Shown here: positions 1 through 12,400 of the stretch, piece by piece
Numbering within the stretch: the stretch's first letter is position 1
Layout of the letters: each line of letters begins with the position of its first letter
Source: Hermatobates lingyangjiaoensis
Lineage: Eukaryota > Arthropoda > Insecta > Hemiptera > Hermatobatidae
Length of the DNA stretch: 64,000 nucleotides
Assembly: GCA_026182355.1 (NCBI GenBank)
Contig: JAPFBL010000001.1
Coordinates: 2,232,001 to 2,296,000 of the forward strand
Direction of reading: 5' to 3'
Notes under the pieces: model-generated
What the model saw: only the letters and a program-made list of their open reading frames with translations
Databases searched by the model: none
What the model was told of the DNA's origin: nothing
Position numbers and translations under genes: made by a program

Positions 1-262
1 CACTCGGCAGGCAGGCGGAGGCAGCAGCGCTAGTCCACGACGGGAGAGTCCCGCCCCCAGTTCAGCCGCCTCCCGTTGCTGCGACACGGGCAGGCCTCTC
101 TTCACCGACCCAATTACCGGTCAGACTATTTGCTCCTGCCAATACGAGATGCTTGGCTATCAGCGACTTCCCGGTCTTGGAGTCTACGCTCCTCCTTATC
201 CTCCCGAGGCGGTTGCCGCTTACTTCCCTGGTTTGGACCAGCCACCATTCTACCCTTCAGCC
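1..262 (+). CDS. ara/caup (iro): Iroquois homeobox protein, 5' coding exon (partial, start outside window)
   Basis: The frame starting at base 2 is open to base 262 (87 codons) and has no initiator that fits, so the exon continues upstream of the window. It encodes a low-complexity Gly/Ser/Ala start, then SRCCDTGRP at about residues 25-33 of this piece, TDPITGQTICSCQYEMLGYQ, and a Pro/Tyr/Ala-rich stretch ending FYPSA. The Cys-rich CCDTGRP...CSCQY block is a conserved N-terminal feature of Iroquois (IRO/Irx) transcription factors, which are nuclear TALE homeodomain proteins that pattern sensory organs, eye and body wall. The exon ends at GCC followed by gtaagt, a consensus donor, in phase 0, which matches the next exon at 29758. 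The + strand frame starting at 76 and the - strand frame across 126-317 are shadows. Assignment to Iroquois is very firm; ara/caup type rather than mirror is inferred from the whole protein. Confidence 0.93.
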
Positions 263-949
263 GTAAGTACTCATTATATCCTTCTTTCGAATCAATACTA
301 TCTATTATTTTAAACAATATTTTTTAACGTTGCGTAGCCGTAAAGAAGGAAGGTTTTATTTCGTAATGAGGAAAAGAGTTGATATTCTTAATGCGTTATA
401 ATTACGAGTATTAACTCCGATTCTTATGATCTACATACTCTTCCCAACTAAACAAACAAAATCATATCTAAGATTGGATAAGTTTCGCCTCAATCTATTA
501 ATGTTTACATTAATATTAAAATGATCTCATTACGACAGAGAACATTAGCATATTACAACAAATATATGCATTAGTTTTCCTTGATGATCAGAATATATTT
601 CGCATAACTAACTGCGGCAGTAAATAATTTCTACAGTGTTATTCATTGTAGAACGATCAACAGGATCGCATGAATAATGATTCATTGTTGATATAAATGA
701 AAGGATTTCAAATAACTACATAAACAATTAAATAAGCTTATATAATGAAATTATGAGAATATTTAGCTCAAATTAGTAATTAAGAATAAATGATAAAAAT
801 ATTTCGAAGTTATTTAATCTATTTTCATTTGAACATTTAATATTTGATAGAAATTGTTTTTTTTTTCATTATTTGAAGGAATGTAAAGTACAACTGGTGT
901 TTTTGAATTATTGCAATCAATTTTTGTCATTCAGTAATTGCTTTGTTCA

Positions 950-1215
950 GAAAAGGAGTCAGATTTATTGTGACAAAAAGCAAAAGCACTTATAAAACAA
1001 TACGTCATTTTAAATCGATGTTGTGCTTGCCATTAGTGATTGTCGTAACATGTTTTATGCAGCACTTGTCGAATTATCAACGATTTAAGTGGCACGATTA
1101 ATCGTTGAATTTTCCTCCTCCTCTCTGGCACAACGAGTGCACTCAATTGACTGATAGCTGTTTCACCATGCTCCATCTGCCTCTTTTACAAATCGTTCTT
1201 TCCCCAATAACGCCT
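950..1215. promoter_or_regulatory. Candidate regulatory island with ACGATTAATCGT palindrome
   Basis: This patch is more complex and higher in GC than its surroundings, about 0.7 kb inside intron 1. It holds a perfect 12-bp palindrome ACGATTAATCGT at 1094-1105, a TAAT-core homeodomain-type site, and a Y-rich segment at 1110-1125. No coding frame here is convincing. A regulatory role is inferred from composition and gene type only. Confidence 0.35.
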
Positions 1216-1859
1216 ACAGTCAAATCATTTTATTTTAAAATTTCTGACAAAGTCCTCAATGCTAAATGGATTGTTAACACCATCACTGTTTTAAATACAG
1301 AAGAATAAATGGTACTAAAATTCACTTCACTAAAGAAGTGACACATATTTCTAAGTAGGAAATCATTTACCGATTTGGTATATTCTGCTGTGCGTTACTA
1401 AGTCACATATTTCCTTTAAGAATTCATTTCTTATATTGCTTAAGCTAATGTTTAATATACCAGTATGTTAAATTATTTTTTGTATATTTTTAAATATTTT
1501 TCGTTTGTTTTGTGTGAATTTGTCTATAGCTAAGGTGTTTCTAATTGCTCTCATAGCTTGATTGAATTATATTTTTTTAGATTGACATAATTTTTTAGAA
1601 AAAAATTGAAAGAAAAAATTTACGTATATATCAAGTGGACATCTAATAGAGCGTGTTTAATTAGTAAATATAATTTTAAAGTTTCAATAAATTTGAAATA
1701 AATACATTGGAATTACTGAGCAGCCACAAAGGTTGAAGAAAACAGCCTCTTCTGCCTTGAGGGTATTGGTTGACAATTTCTACAGTATAACTCTTAGAAG
1801 AGTACTATATTCATTTTTCATTTTTACTTTACTATAAGTAATTACTTTACTATAAGTAA

Positions 1860-2640
1860 AGTATAGTGATCGTGAAAAAATTCGATCTCGAGATTTTGAC
1901 GGAATTACATGTTTTGAGGTCCCAGAAGTCGTTTTATGACGTTTTTACGATGATGTCTGTGTGTGTGTGGGTGGGTGGGTGAGTGTGTTAGCATTGCTTG
2001 TTACCACGCTACGGTCCAGAATCTTTGATGGATCAAGTTGATATTTTACACAAAAATGGGCCTCATAGGGAAGAAGATCCCTATTGTTTGGGAAGAATTA
2101 TGCATGATGGGAAAGTCACTTTTTTTGCCAAAAACCGTTTTTTTTAAAACATTTATTTCTCCTAAACTGATAACCCTAGAGTTTTGAAATTTTGACATTA
2201 TCTTTGAGGTTACAAATGGAACAAACGAAAAATATATTCCGAATTTATAATTAACAGGAAATATTTTTTTTTCAATAAAATGTAAAAATTTTGACTTATA
2301 ATTCAATCTAAAACCTTGTGAGAGCGATACAAGCCACACTGTTAGACGGATTACAATGAAACTATGCCTAAAAATAGAACATTATGTGGAGAATGAGTTG
2401 AGATATTTTTTTCTAGCATTACATTCGCTAAAGGGGCGTTACAGTACGATTTCTGTTTTCAGAAAATGTTTTTTTGACGCTAAACGGCTCGTTAAAAAAT
2501 AATGGAAATTTGACTAAAAATGGAGCAAAAAATTAGCAATTCATAAAAAAAAATCATGAAGTTTCATTTACGGGAAAGAGCAATAACGATATAAAAACTC
2601 TTTGTTTACCCTAGACTAAGAGATCACCTGCTATACTTGT
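1860..2640. repeat. Probable interspersed repeat with internal TG-rich tract
   Basis: The segment begins ttcgatctcgagattttgac, passes through a GTGTGTGTGGGTGGGTGGGTGAGTG tract (about 1957-1987), then 'acgctacggtccagaatctt' and a long T-rich body. The style (conserved-looking leader, TG/GGTG tract, prose-like body with poly-T runs) resembles noncoding interspersed repeats common in insects. No coding capacity is seen and I cannot name the family. Confidence 0.4.
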
Positions 2641-3602
2641 CGAATTTTTTGTATTTTTTTACATTGTTTACATTGACTTAGAAATTTTTTGAGCGAATCC
2701 ACTGAGATAAAATTGATTTTATAAAGGAACAGTTTAACTTGTTTATTGAATTATATGAGATATAAGAGGAATAATATTGTGCAGGAAAATGATAACACTC
2801 ACTCAGAAAAAATTCGTATATATCTTATTTGACAAAGGGGAAGGAAAATGATCTTATTAAATACTAAGAAGCTTATTATTATTATTATTTTAAAGATTAA
2901 AATTCCCAGTATGACAATTCTATAAAAGACCAAAAATGTAAATGATAATTCATAATCTGAATCTTTCGTTTAGAGATTAATAACTGTAATTATCGTACAT
3001 CTTTAATTAACAAATCACCTTAAAACAATATTTTCTTCGCAGTTTAAGATGTTTTTCAGAGAAAAAAAGGGTATTTTCCTGTTTTAAATTTAAAAATTTT
3101 ACTTTAATATTCAATGTAGAAGGATGTCAAGTAAACGATGTAAGGAATCAACTGGCTGTTTGAACGAAAGCCATTCTCTTGTAGGAGAATAAATCGTTTC
3201 AAGAAATGTTCACTTTGGTTTTCCAAAAATGTTATTACTGCTGTAGTTATACTAATGCAATTATTTGCAAATAATAAATTATCTGTGATGTACAAAAATA
3301 AGCTTATAAATTGATATGTCCTTCAATCACTATCTGTACTACCTCACGAATGAAATGCTAATAATTATATCCCATTTAGATATTTATGTTATGGTTAAAT
3401 GAGACGTTATGTTTTATATACTCAAGAAATTTGACATTGAGTTACTTATAGTAAAGTAGAGTGTAGGCCACTCCAGATTTTAAGTTATGTTTTTTTATAT
3501 TCAAATAAGTGTTTTAAATAATTGTAAAAGTCCTGGTACCACAGAGCCAAGAATTAATATCTTTGTAATTTTTTGGAATATCTTGCGTCGTATTTATCTC
3601 TG

Positions 3603-3686
3603 TTCTCGACCGGTTTTTGACTCTTTCCATTTACAAGAGTGACTCCTTAAAAGACGGAAAAGGATCAAAACCGGTCATGTTCAGAA
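3603..3686. repeat. Imperfect hairpin around GACCGGTTTTGA
   Basis: GACCGGTTTTTGACTCTTTCC on the left is matched by an inverted counterpart on the right (GGAAAAGGATCAAAACCGGTC), with about 30 bases between them. It resembles the other short hairpin repeats of the window but lacks flanking TA tracts. Confidence 0.45.
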
Positions 3687-3929
3687 ATCAACATATCATA
3701 CATGACAGTGCACATAAATAATGATTTATGTTTGATTAGTATTAATAGAAATGGAATACTCATTGATTTGCTTAACTACTTTTCTATCATATTAATTCAT
3801 ATTTTTTTTTAACGCGGAAAGGAAAATAAGGAACAGAACATATTGAACAGTAAGGGACTCGTTTTTAGTTTGATTTGTCATGTAATGGTGTTTTGTAGTG
3901 GAGTAGATTTATGAAGATATGCGGGAAAG

Positions 3930-4125
3930 AGACGCCTGAAAAGACATATGTAAATTTATGGCAAGCCAGGCAATATTTATTGGTGGCAAATCAGCGGAGG
4001 TAGGGTTAATCTAGTCAAGAAGCTCGGTTTAAGTCTCTGCTTATTGGACCCCATCCAGGCGAGTAACGCCTCAGTCTCCACAACGCTGTCCAGATTTATT
4101 GGAGCACTAGCCTTACCACTTCATT
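3930..4125. promoter_or_regulatory. Candidate regulatory island with repeated TTATTGG
   Basis: A higher-GC island in AT-rich intron. TTTATTGG occurs at 3976-3983 and 4095-4102, and TTATTGG again at 4041-4047 (reverse CCAATAA). Posterior-Hox-like or CCAAT-like readings are possible. No open frame fits an exon. Confidence 0.35.
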
Positions 4126-4617
4126 AAATCATTCCTAGTCACTATCGCCGTCTTCTTTAATACTTTAGAGCGAATTAACTTCATTCTTAGTTTTAATTCT
4201 AAGATTAAGCGGAATTTCTAATATAACTCTTGATTTATTTAATTAAAAGTAATTATTTAAAAAAAAAATTTTAACGTTCCTGCATTGTTTTATATTGTCG
4301 AAAGATACTTATTCTTAGTAGAACAAAGTCGTGCATACAGACCCATGCGAGTTTTTTAACGATTGATTTGATTAAATATGTAATCGTTTCACTTCTTAGT
4401 AAATCTTGCATGTACAGATAACTCGGGTGACCATTACAGCACATGTTACAATACACTTATGGAAAGATATTAATTGCCAATATATTCTCATTTATTTGTT
4501 TAAATTTTCCTTACCTTTATTTGTCATTAGTTGGAGTAGGTCAGATTGCAGAACACACATAAGACAAGTATTGCACTTTTGCGATATCACACATTGAAAA
4601 TTCTACATTGTGAACCT

Positions 4618-4715
4618 AAAATTTTGCCTACCTCAAGTTTATTTAGATCTTTAACGAGTATCTGAAACCGCAGTGGTATGGATCCGATGGCTTAACTTCC
4701 TCTTTGAGGTACCGA
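4618..4715. repeat. Dispersed repeat, copy 1 (paired with 42317-42415)
   Basis: It shares with 42317-42415 the blocks AATTTTGCCTA, GATCTTTAACGRGTAYCTG, and a following GGAYCGAYGGYTTAAC-like part in the same order and spacing. It is noncoding, diverged between copies, and probably an old transposon end. Confidence 0.6.
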
Positions 4716-5339
4716 TTTATTTGATTTGTTATGAAATTAAAAGATTATCGGATAAATTTTATAGTGTTTTTAAAATCGAAAATAATTTTTAGTACAATAA
4801 AAAAATTTTAATTGAAAATTTTCAGGTAACAGATGTATAATTTAATGTAATTTGATTGAATAATATAATTTAATCTACATCGGAAATACTGCAGTCTATC
4901 TACTGAAACAATTGAGTTTGGCTTGCGCTATTCTTACTCTTTAGTTTTGTTAAAAAAAAGCACCTTCTGACAGTGTTTTCAGTTTAATGAATTGTTCTTA
5001 ACTTAGATAGAAACAGTGTAAAATTAGAAAACATCATCTTGGTAATGTTAGATATAGTAATATCGCTTAAAACAAAATTTATTTTCTAGTACAGTAAAAA
5101 GTTCGGATTTTAAATATTATAATTCAGTGAAAATATTGGGAATTATGTAAAAATCATGCATTATCGTAAGCAATGATTATTTAATATGATGGTATATTTT
5201 TAAAAGTTTAATTTAAAATTTAAGAAAAGAAAGTTAATTTTAAATTTTTCCTCGAATAATTGTCTAATAGTTTAATATTTTTTTCCACACGAGCATATAG
5301 GTGGAACTCAGGTGATATATTTATTTTCAGAAATAAGTT

Positions 5340-5490
5340 TGGTCATTTTAACTAAAGAGCAAGTATGTGACCAGCTGTTAAAATCAGCAAATAAACCAAA
5401 CCTGGTCAATAAATAACCCAGGCTGAGGTCCACACCATCTGACCGAGTACACCATCTTATGAACCAATTCAGCCAAGTGCTTTGTTCTAT
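5340..5490. promoter_or_regulatory. Candidate regulatory island
   Basis: About 150 bp of mixed-composition sequence (gaccagctgttaaaatcagc, ccaggctgaggtccacacca) between AT-rich flanks. It includes an E-box CAGCTG at about 5371. Function is inferred from composition only. Confidence 0.3.
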
Positions 5491-6919
5491 ATCGATATTT
5501 CTAAGTCAGATGAGACATAAAAGTCTAACAATAAGACGTCATTAACATCTTTGACTAAAACATAACAGAAAAGCCAAAAATTATTTAAAGGAAGGATAGC
5601 AAAAATAGGTAAGCATTAGGTCGTTTAAAATATTCTTACATGGTATTTTCTATGAACTTTGAATTTTTGACACCACAATTATCTGTAAAAATTAAATTAA
5701 TTTTTCTAAACAAATCAATCTTCATCGTAATTGACTGATCTTAGGTTACAAGTGTATTTGCACTGGTATAGTAAAACTAAACTTATACCCTACAGTGTTA
5801 TAAATATTTTTATTATTATGTTTTTCCAAGGCAGGGAAAAACACTACTTATCGGTTAAACTCTGACGGAACTGAAATCTGTACGAGATATTATTGTCGGG
5901 ATATTAATTTGAAATGACAAAGATAGGTGCTTGAACTTAATTCTAAAAGATAAATTAACAAATAGCACCTTTTTAATTTTTTGTGTTGTCGCTAGTATGA
6001 CACTGCGTTTATAAAAACTAAGTGGCTATTTAGAACAAGCGTGTATAATGCCGTGCACATATCTTCTCTTCTTAGACAAACAGGCAAAAAAAAATCGCAA
6101 TTATTAGAGAATGTTCCAATTTATATTCTGTTTTAAAAAGGAAGAAAAGAGAAAAGATTTCTTTGGTTAAACTTTTTTATATTTCATTGTCATTACGGGT
6201 TTGATAATTATGTATTTTTATTCTGAAGTTTCAAGAATTTAATTTAAGTCTTTAAAAAGTGTTTAATATAAATTTAATATTTATGTATGGAGTGAATATA
6301 AATCCTTAAGTTGAAACTTGAATTTGTACTTCAAAGTAAACATTGTTAATTGTTGAATGATAAGGAAAATAAGAGAAAGTTGGTGTAATGGGTTAAACAA
6401 ATTATTGACGAATACAACAAGTTAAAAGAATGGTTCATCAAACAAACGCTTCAGAAATTGTTAATATGAAGAATCACTGATTTCAGAACTTGCAAATATT
6501 CTGAAATAGACTTTGGAAAAAAAAAAAATTAATCCTTAGTATTTTTCAAAATGTCAGTCCTTCTTGATTGCAGTCCTCATGCAATCAATTTCACCTCATT
6601 CATACTTCAATTTCATGTCATTATATGTTTGGTATGTTATGAATATTCAGTTTTTATTCCCTATTTGTTACTTTAATGTCGTATTGTATTTTAATATTAG
6701 ACACGCACAAAATTGTGTAAACAAGGATATAAACAATTTCAAAGACTGCTTTTGTTTAAAAAGTAAATGTCAAATGTTTTATATGTTATTTACAATTCGA
6801 ATAGATATTAACAATCTCAAGTTTAGGAATTTTTTAATAGACGGTCTTTACTTTCTTAAATTCTACAGAAGGTAATAATCCTTTACACTGTTACAACTGC
6901 AATAATTCAACAATATTAT

Positions 6920-7022
6920 TGCATTTCTACGACTCTATTGGATTATCTTGTTGTATATGAAGTTAAACAGTCAGTTCATTTTAATAGCCTTGTTAAGACT
7001 GAACACACTACAGCTTTAGGCC
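6920..7022 (+). repeat. Diverged direct repeat, copy A
   Basis: It matches 7808-7920 over about 100 bases: both contain GGATTATCTTGTT, AAGTTAAACA, AGCCTTGTTAAGA and CTACAGCTTTAGGC in order. The copies flank a candidate regulatory island and are in the same orientation. Confidence 0.75.
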
Positions 7023-7269
7023 TCGTAATTAACATGAGGAGTTATAGTGGTTTTCGAATTAATACATATTTTGTGCAAATAAATTCTATTTGCATGATTA
7101 GGTTTTCTGGTGCAATAGAATCATGAGAAATGATATCGCTTAGGGTTCATGATTCTCTAAGTGGAATGTCTTTCAAATCTTTGTTGTTAGAGCAGTTATT
7201 TAAAATAATAAGGTATATATGACTGAAATATATCTAAATATTAAATAAATGGACAGCAGTTGTTAGTGA

Positions 7270-7580
7270 GAAGTGTCAAACTAGTTGCCTCCTCAAAAAT
7301 GGTGACATGAGGAGGGCGATGCGGTGAGATGGAGACAAGGTACATTAGTTTGCTGCGAGGGTCGGGCAGATAAGGCTAGATAGGTAACCATTGTGGTGTC
7401 TGTTTGCTCCAGCCACTATCTTGGGCAAACACTACGCCCTCCTGTCAGTCGCCTTCTGACAACTTATGTAACATTTCCAATTCACCTACAACACACTTAC
7501 ACTTTTGACGAGATTATACCAGTGTCAACGCCGATAGCAACGCCTCCGCACTGACAACACGATAAACCAGATAACACAAT
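7270..7580. promoter_or_regulatory. Candidate regulatory island with GATA and SOX-like sites
   Basis: A strong GC contrast with both flanks. It contains AGATAAGG (GATA type) at about 7369, GGTAACCATTGTGG, and TGTTTGC. It has no coding frame and lies between the two diverged direct repeats 6920-7022 and 7808-7920. Regulatory role is inferred. Confidence 0.4.
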
Positions 7581-7807
7581 ACTAATGGCCGATGTAACAT
7601 TCAGCTGAACCCAATATCTTTCAATATTTTAATTTCAGTGGTATTTAGTTGCCTAAAATGTAACTACTGGTCCATAATCATAAAACCATTTAGTGTTTAA
7701 AAAGGCAAAACATTTAATTAACTGGACACCACTAAGTTCTCAACTATGATTCACAACAGGAGATTTACTTTGTTAAAAAGTATGATTAACTATATTCATT
7801 TAACAAC

Positions 7808-7920
7808 ATGATTTCATTTCTACAACGCAATAGGATTATCTTGTTTTATATAAAGTTAAACAAGAGTTTGTTGATTATAACAGCCTTGTTAAGAATGTTA
7901 ACACGCTACAGCTTTAGGCT
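7808..7920 (+). repeat. Diverged direct repeat, copy B
   Basis: Partner of 6920-7022 with the same block order. Divergence by small indels suggests an old duplication or two copies of one dispersed element. Confidence 0.75.
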
Positions 7921-8889
7921 AAAGCATTACAAATAATGCTTTTAATGTTGTTAATGAATGATAACAACTACACTTGTAATTTATTAAGAACAATACACTA
8001 CCCACCATTTAACAGTAATTATTCATAATACTATTCAATCATCTGTCTTGAACATTGTAAAATATTTGACAAGGAACAACAATCTTATTCATATCAATAA
8101 CAAAGATCCTCTACGGTTTATAGAATCAGTAATAAATAATCAAATGTAAAGTATAGTTTACTTAACTTTCAATATTAATTTATAATTTAGCGAAATGCAA
8201 GGGAATATTTATCCAAAATGTTGAAGTTCTATACTTTAGTCAAAATGTATGTATATTGAATAACACAAGTTAAAACTCATAGTTTTACCATAGTCACGAT
8301 ATATCGTAACTGTCATTGCTTAAATTATACTGTAAAGTGAATATTATAGATTTAAACTAGTATTAAATAATAAAGAAACACCGTAGAGAATAGTACTTTA
8401 AATATTTAGCTTTAAAAAACAATGTATTTTAAACATATATGTGTTACCATTTATTGCAAAAACTATACAACATTTATTTTATTTATAGTTTATATTACAT
8501 AAAATTTCGTATAGGTTTAAATTTAAAACAGTTTAAACAATTATGTATTTTAGATTATCAATAAGAACTTTTTGGAAATTAAAATAATTATTACAGATTG
8601 TAAACTTTTGTGACCTTAAACAGTTATTATTACCTTCTTTTATTCTCATTTAGAATGGAGGTGTCGTCATTATTTATATACAAGTACTAGTGGATTTCCA
8701 AACCTTCTTAACCATTTAACCTCATCATTGCACTTTTCTTTTTGTCAGTATCATATCTTATTTATTTATAACATTTGTAATCTTTCTTCGCCGTACTCAT
8801 AAATTACAGAGTTGAATATTTATCACGCAGAGATTTTCGATTTTACTTCTTGTTCCCTAACAAGTTGTATTAACAGTTAAAAGCGCGTA

Positions 8890-8912
8890 CCAACATGTGG
8901 GCATCTCTCTCA
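8890..8912 (+). repeat. Short direct repeat CAACATGTGGGCATCTCTCT
   Basis: The same word recurs at 9712-9732 in the same orientation, about 820 bp away, outside the hairpin element 9113-9415. It could mark the edge of a larger repeat unit. Confidence 0.5.
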
Positions 8913-9112
8913 CAAAAAGTGCGTTAACTTTTAATACGTTTTGAATTTAAAATGAAAAAAAAATTATGTAAAGAAGAAAACAATTGGTATAATTTTATGA
9001 ACGAAACAAAATTATCGTCGAAATATATTCTGATTAGTACCGGTGATTGGGGAAATAAAGACTCTTTAATTTTTCACGAGCTGTGCAAGCAGTTAGTGTG
9101 GTATTCACTCAT

Positions 9113-9415
9113 GATTAGAGAGGAAAAGAAACTCTAAGTCTTCACAAACAAAAAAGATTTAATCAACTGAAGCGTTTCAAACAGTTAATGATTATCGTCA
9201 TGTTACGCCTGCAATACAATAAAAAATATCCATAACAATTTTGAAATTGAAAAGGGAAAAACAACTAAATTATATTGTATATTAGTTTAAATTTTGTTAT
9301 TTTTCTCTATTCAATTTAAAAGTTTTATGCATTTTTTGTTTGTAGTGTAAATGTAACCTAACGATGAACACTAAGTGTTTGTGAAGATTTAGTGTTTTTT
9401 TCCTCTAGTAGTATA
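9113..9415. repeat. Hairpin/TIR element of the GTGTGGTATTYACTC family
   Basis: The left arm from about 9113 (AGAGAGGAAAAGAAACTCTA then GTCTTCACAAAC) is matched inversely by GTTTGTGAAGATTTAGTG and TTTTTTTCCTCT at 9378-9410. Just outside the left arm is GTGTGGTATTCACTCATGAT, a word also found beside related elements near 12279 and 18916. A GAACAC-TAA-GTGTTT stem-loop lies at 9366-9380, ending inside the right arm. No coding capacity. Confidence 0.6.
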
Positions 9416-9711
9416 GAGGAGCCATTAGGAAGTTGCAACATACCGGATAGATGAGTGTATTGTAAATAATACATCAAATGACTAGTTTTACTCTATTTCT
9501 TAAAAACATCTTTTATTTGTAGCCCTAAAAATGTGGATACTACTAAATATAACTATCGCAAACTGTTTAAACATCAAACAAAGGATTGGTGTGTGGAATC
9601 AGAAGCTATTACTGTGTTACACTTGGAAATTGAATAAAAGATAATCTAAAGTGAAAATAATGACTTCTGAAAACATTGTATAAAATAATAAATATAATTT
9701 AGTATATAACA

Positions 9712-9733
9712 ACATGTGGGCATCTCTCTCAAC
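9712..9733 (+). repeat. Short direct repeat, second copy
   Basis: Copy of the 8890-8912 word CAACATGTGGGCATCTCTCT. Confidence 0.5.
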
Positions 9734-10944
9734 ATGCTAATATGGTGAAAGAATGTTCTACGCTAATCAAAGTAAGAAAGTAAGCTGCTATTATGCTAAC
9801 AAAACAAGGTTACTAATAAATAACTACCTCGTGTACTTATTATATTAAAACTTTTCATAACAAAGTCTTGATATTCTTACATTGATAGATTGTTATTGAA
9901 TTAGTATTATTTTTAAGCTACTATTGCCATGACTTAGTTTTATAGCATTACATTATAGTGATTGCATTATTGTTAAGCTACTATTGTCATAATTAATAAG
10001 GAGTACTGTGATCGTAATACACGTAATGCCTTCTGGCCGAGCATGTTGTTCAAAAAATAAAAAACACATTGATATCTACTGACAATAATTTCAAATTAAA
10101 GTTAATGTGGGTTTAAATTGCATCAAACGCATTTAATAAAGTGAATTCTTTTTTTAAAATTATTGATGACCTGAGCATATTAAATATCGTTAAATAAACT
10201 TCTGTTAATTGTTATTATTTTTGTTTAACTAGCTAGTAAAAATACAGAACACAACAATAAAATGATTATAAACATAATGGTACTTTCCTCAGCATAGTAA
10301 TATTACAAATTTGGCCCTATTAATAATAAAATTCCTAAAATGTTAATAAACTATTTTTGATTATTTTAAAGCATTAATTATAATACATCATTAATAAAGT
10401 TTTTGCTGTTTTCATATATTTTACATTTATGAAACTATCCCTGCCTTAAAATTTTTGGAACGTTTAAAGTCTGTTTCAAAAAGTGGGCCACTCAGGTTTA
10501 TTTCATGAAATGACCAGTCATTATGATTGAATATTTATTTCAGAATGAAAAATAGAACATTTGGTGGCTTTTTTGAATATAATGCTAATATTCTAGAGGA
10601 CTTAAAACATCTATTCAATAGTCATAACGTAATACGAGTTTAGGATACGGTTAGCTCGACTATTTCAACTAGGGGCAAAATCTACTTGATTGCAGATAAA
10701 ATATAATCTTAATGGAATTAATGGAACCTTGCAAACTAGTTTAGTGTTGAAGTATACATATTATATTGTAAAATAATAAATAAAATTTGTGCAAGCAATA
10801 AATAAAACTGCAAAGATTTTAATGGAAATCAATCCTCCTATTATAAATGATGACTACAACTATTAAATTTAGCAATATTAATAATATATTATATACTTAT
10901 TGCATAGTATAGTTATATAATATGTTAGTGTACACTCTCGTTTG

Positions 10945-10973
10945 CTCTCACTCACTCTAATAGTGAGTGAGAG
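10945..10973. repeat. Perfect 11-bp inverted repeat
   Basis: CTCTCACTCAC and GTGAGTGAGAG are separated by 7 bases. It is CT-rich simple sequence and could be a GAGA-type site or slippage product. Confidence 0.5.
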
Positions 10974-12264
10974 ATAGTGAATAAGAGAAAGGACCTACTA
11001 TTTTGTGGTGCTTAGGTCTCTATTTTAGGCCTCTAAATAATCATAATATTACCTTAGTTAAACATGCAAATGAAAGGGAAAGAAAAGTTTAAAATTAATA
11101 CATGATATGACCAACTTCCTGAAATTGTCCAAAATTTTAAAATTACAGGTATGCAGCATAACATTAGAACCTGTATATACCTAAGTTAGTTTTAAATATA
11201 GAAGAAATAATAAAATCAGAATAGAATAGTCTTTTATTTCTTAAGTTGTTATACATGTGTTATTATCATGAATTTTGGGAAATAATTTGATACACATATA
11301 TGTAGAGGAGATATTTGCGAATAAAAATAATTTTAAACAATCATCTGGCTTGGGTTAGTTGAGTTGTTTTGTTTTAGTACAGTATTATCGTGAAGCAACT
11401 ATTCCTCTTTTGTATATATGTAATTGGATATGAAGTATATTAGAAGTAACTTTTATTGATTATTAAAGAAAAATATGGAAGAGTTTTTCATGTGAAAATG
11501 CGCAATCAATCTGCAGAGTAAATGGATCGACCAGTAAAATAATGTTCCTATCGCCATAACTAATTATGAAGGATTACTAATTGACTCTAAAGGTCGTGCA
11601 ATTTTTATTACCTAATTCTAACATTCTTATCAATTAAAAAAGAAGTCATAAATGTTTACAACCTTATCATAAACAACTGCATTGCAATTTCAATAGTTCA
11701 GATGTATTACAACTTTCAGGTTATGATACTTGTAGTTGATAAAATACTGAATCATAATTAAGTGATAGAATAAATATAGCTGTTATTTTAATAAATAAGA
11801 AATTGTTTGGTGCTTAAAACTGTTATTCTTTTAAATTTATTGTTTCACCTTCAATAAATTAGCTTTATTGTAAACGAGAAGTGCCCAGGTTGCTATGAAA
11901 TGATTAATGGAATCAAGTTTAATAAATTTTAAGTTCCATGATTAGACAACTATATTTTAAAGAAAATATTACATGTTAAAAACAATATATCTACTACATA
12001 GCCAATATATACGACTTTTGTAATAATAACGGTCTTTTAGCTGTAGCCTTTCAGGAAAATTTATTTACTACCTGCGATATATTTATATGCTGATATAACA
12101 ATGAATGATTGCTTTAAAAGAACTGCTAATATCAGTATATGATATCGTGATAAACAAATGTGTGAACAGGTATGCATGATAAAATCATTATTTAACTAGA
12201 TTTCTACTGAACGATAATAAATTGTTGTGTCCTTCAGTAACTTAAAGAATAAAGAATTTTTCAC

Positions 12265-12400
12265 AAACTATGCAATCCATTATTGTGTGGTATTTTTTCT
12301 TTTCCTCATGATTAAAATGTGGAAAGAAAAAACCAAGTTTTAACACAAAAGATTTTATGCAACGTTGCTTTTCAAACACTTAGTGTTCATCTTCGGGTTA
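12265..12400. repeat. Member of the GTGTGGTATT hairpin family
   Basis: TGCAATCCATTATTGTGTGG is close to 18903-18922. On the - strand at 12362-12396 it carries the GATGAACAC-TAA-GTGTTTGAAA stem-loop seen near 9365 and 18999. Confidence 0.55.

Noticed and set aside
76..327. + strand open frame starting at 76
   Set aside because: It is the wrong frame of the real exon; the frame from base 2 gives the Iroquois motif and a proper donor at 263.
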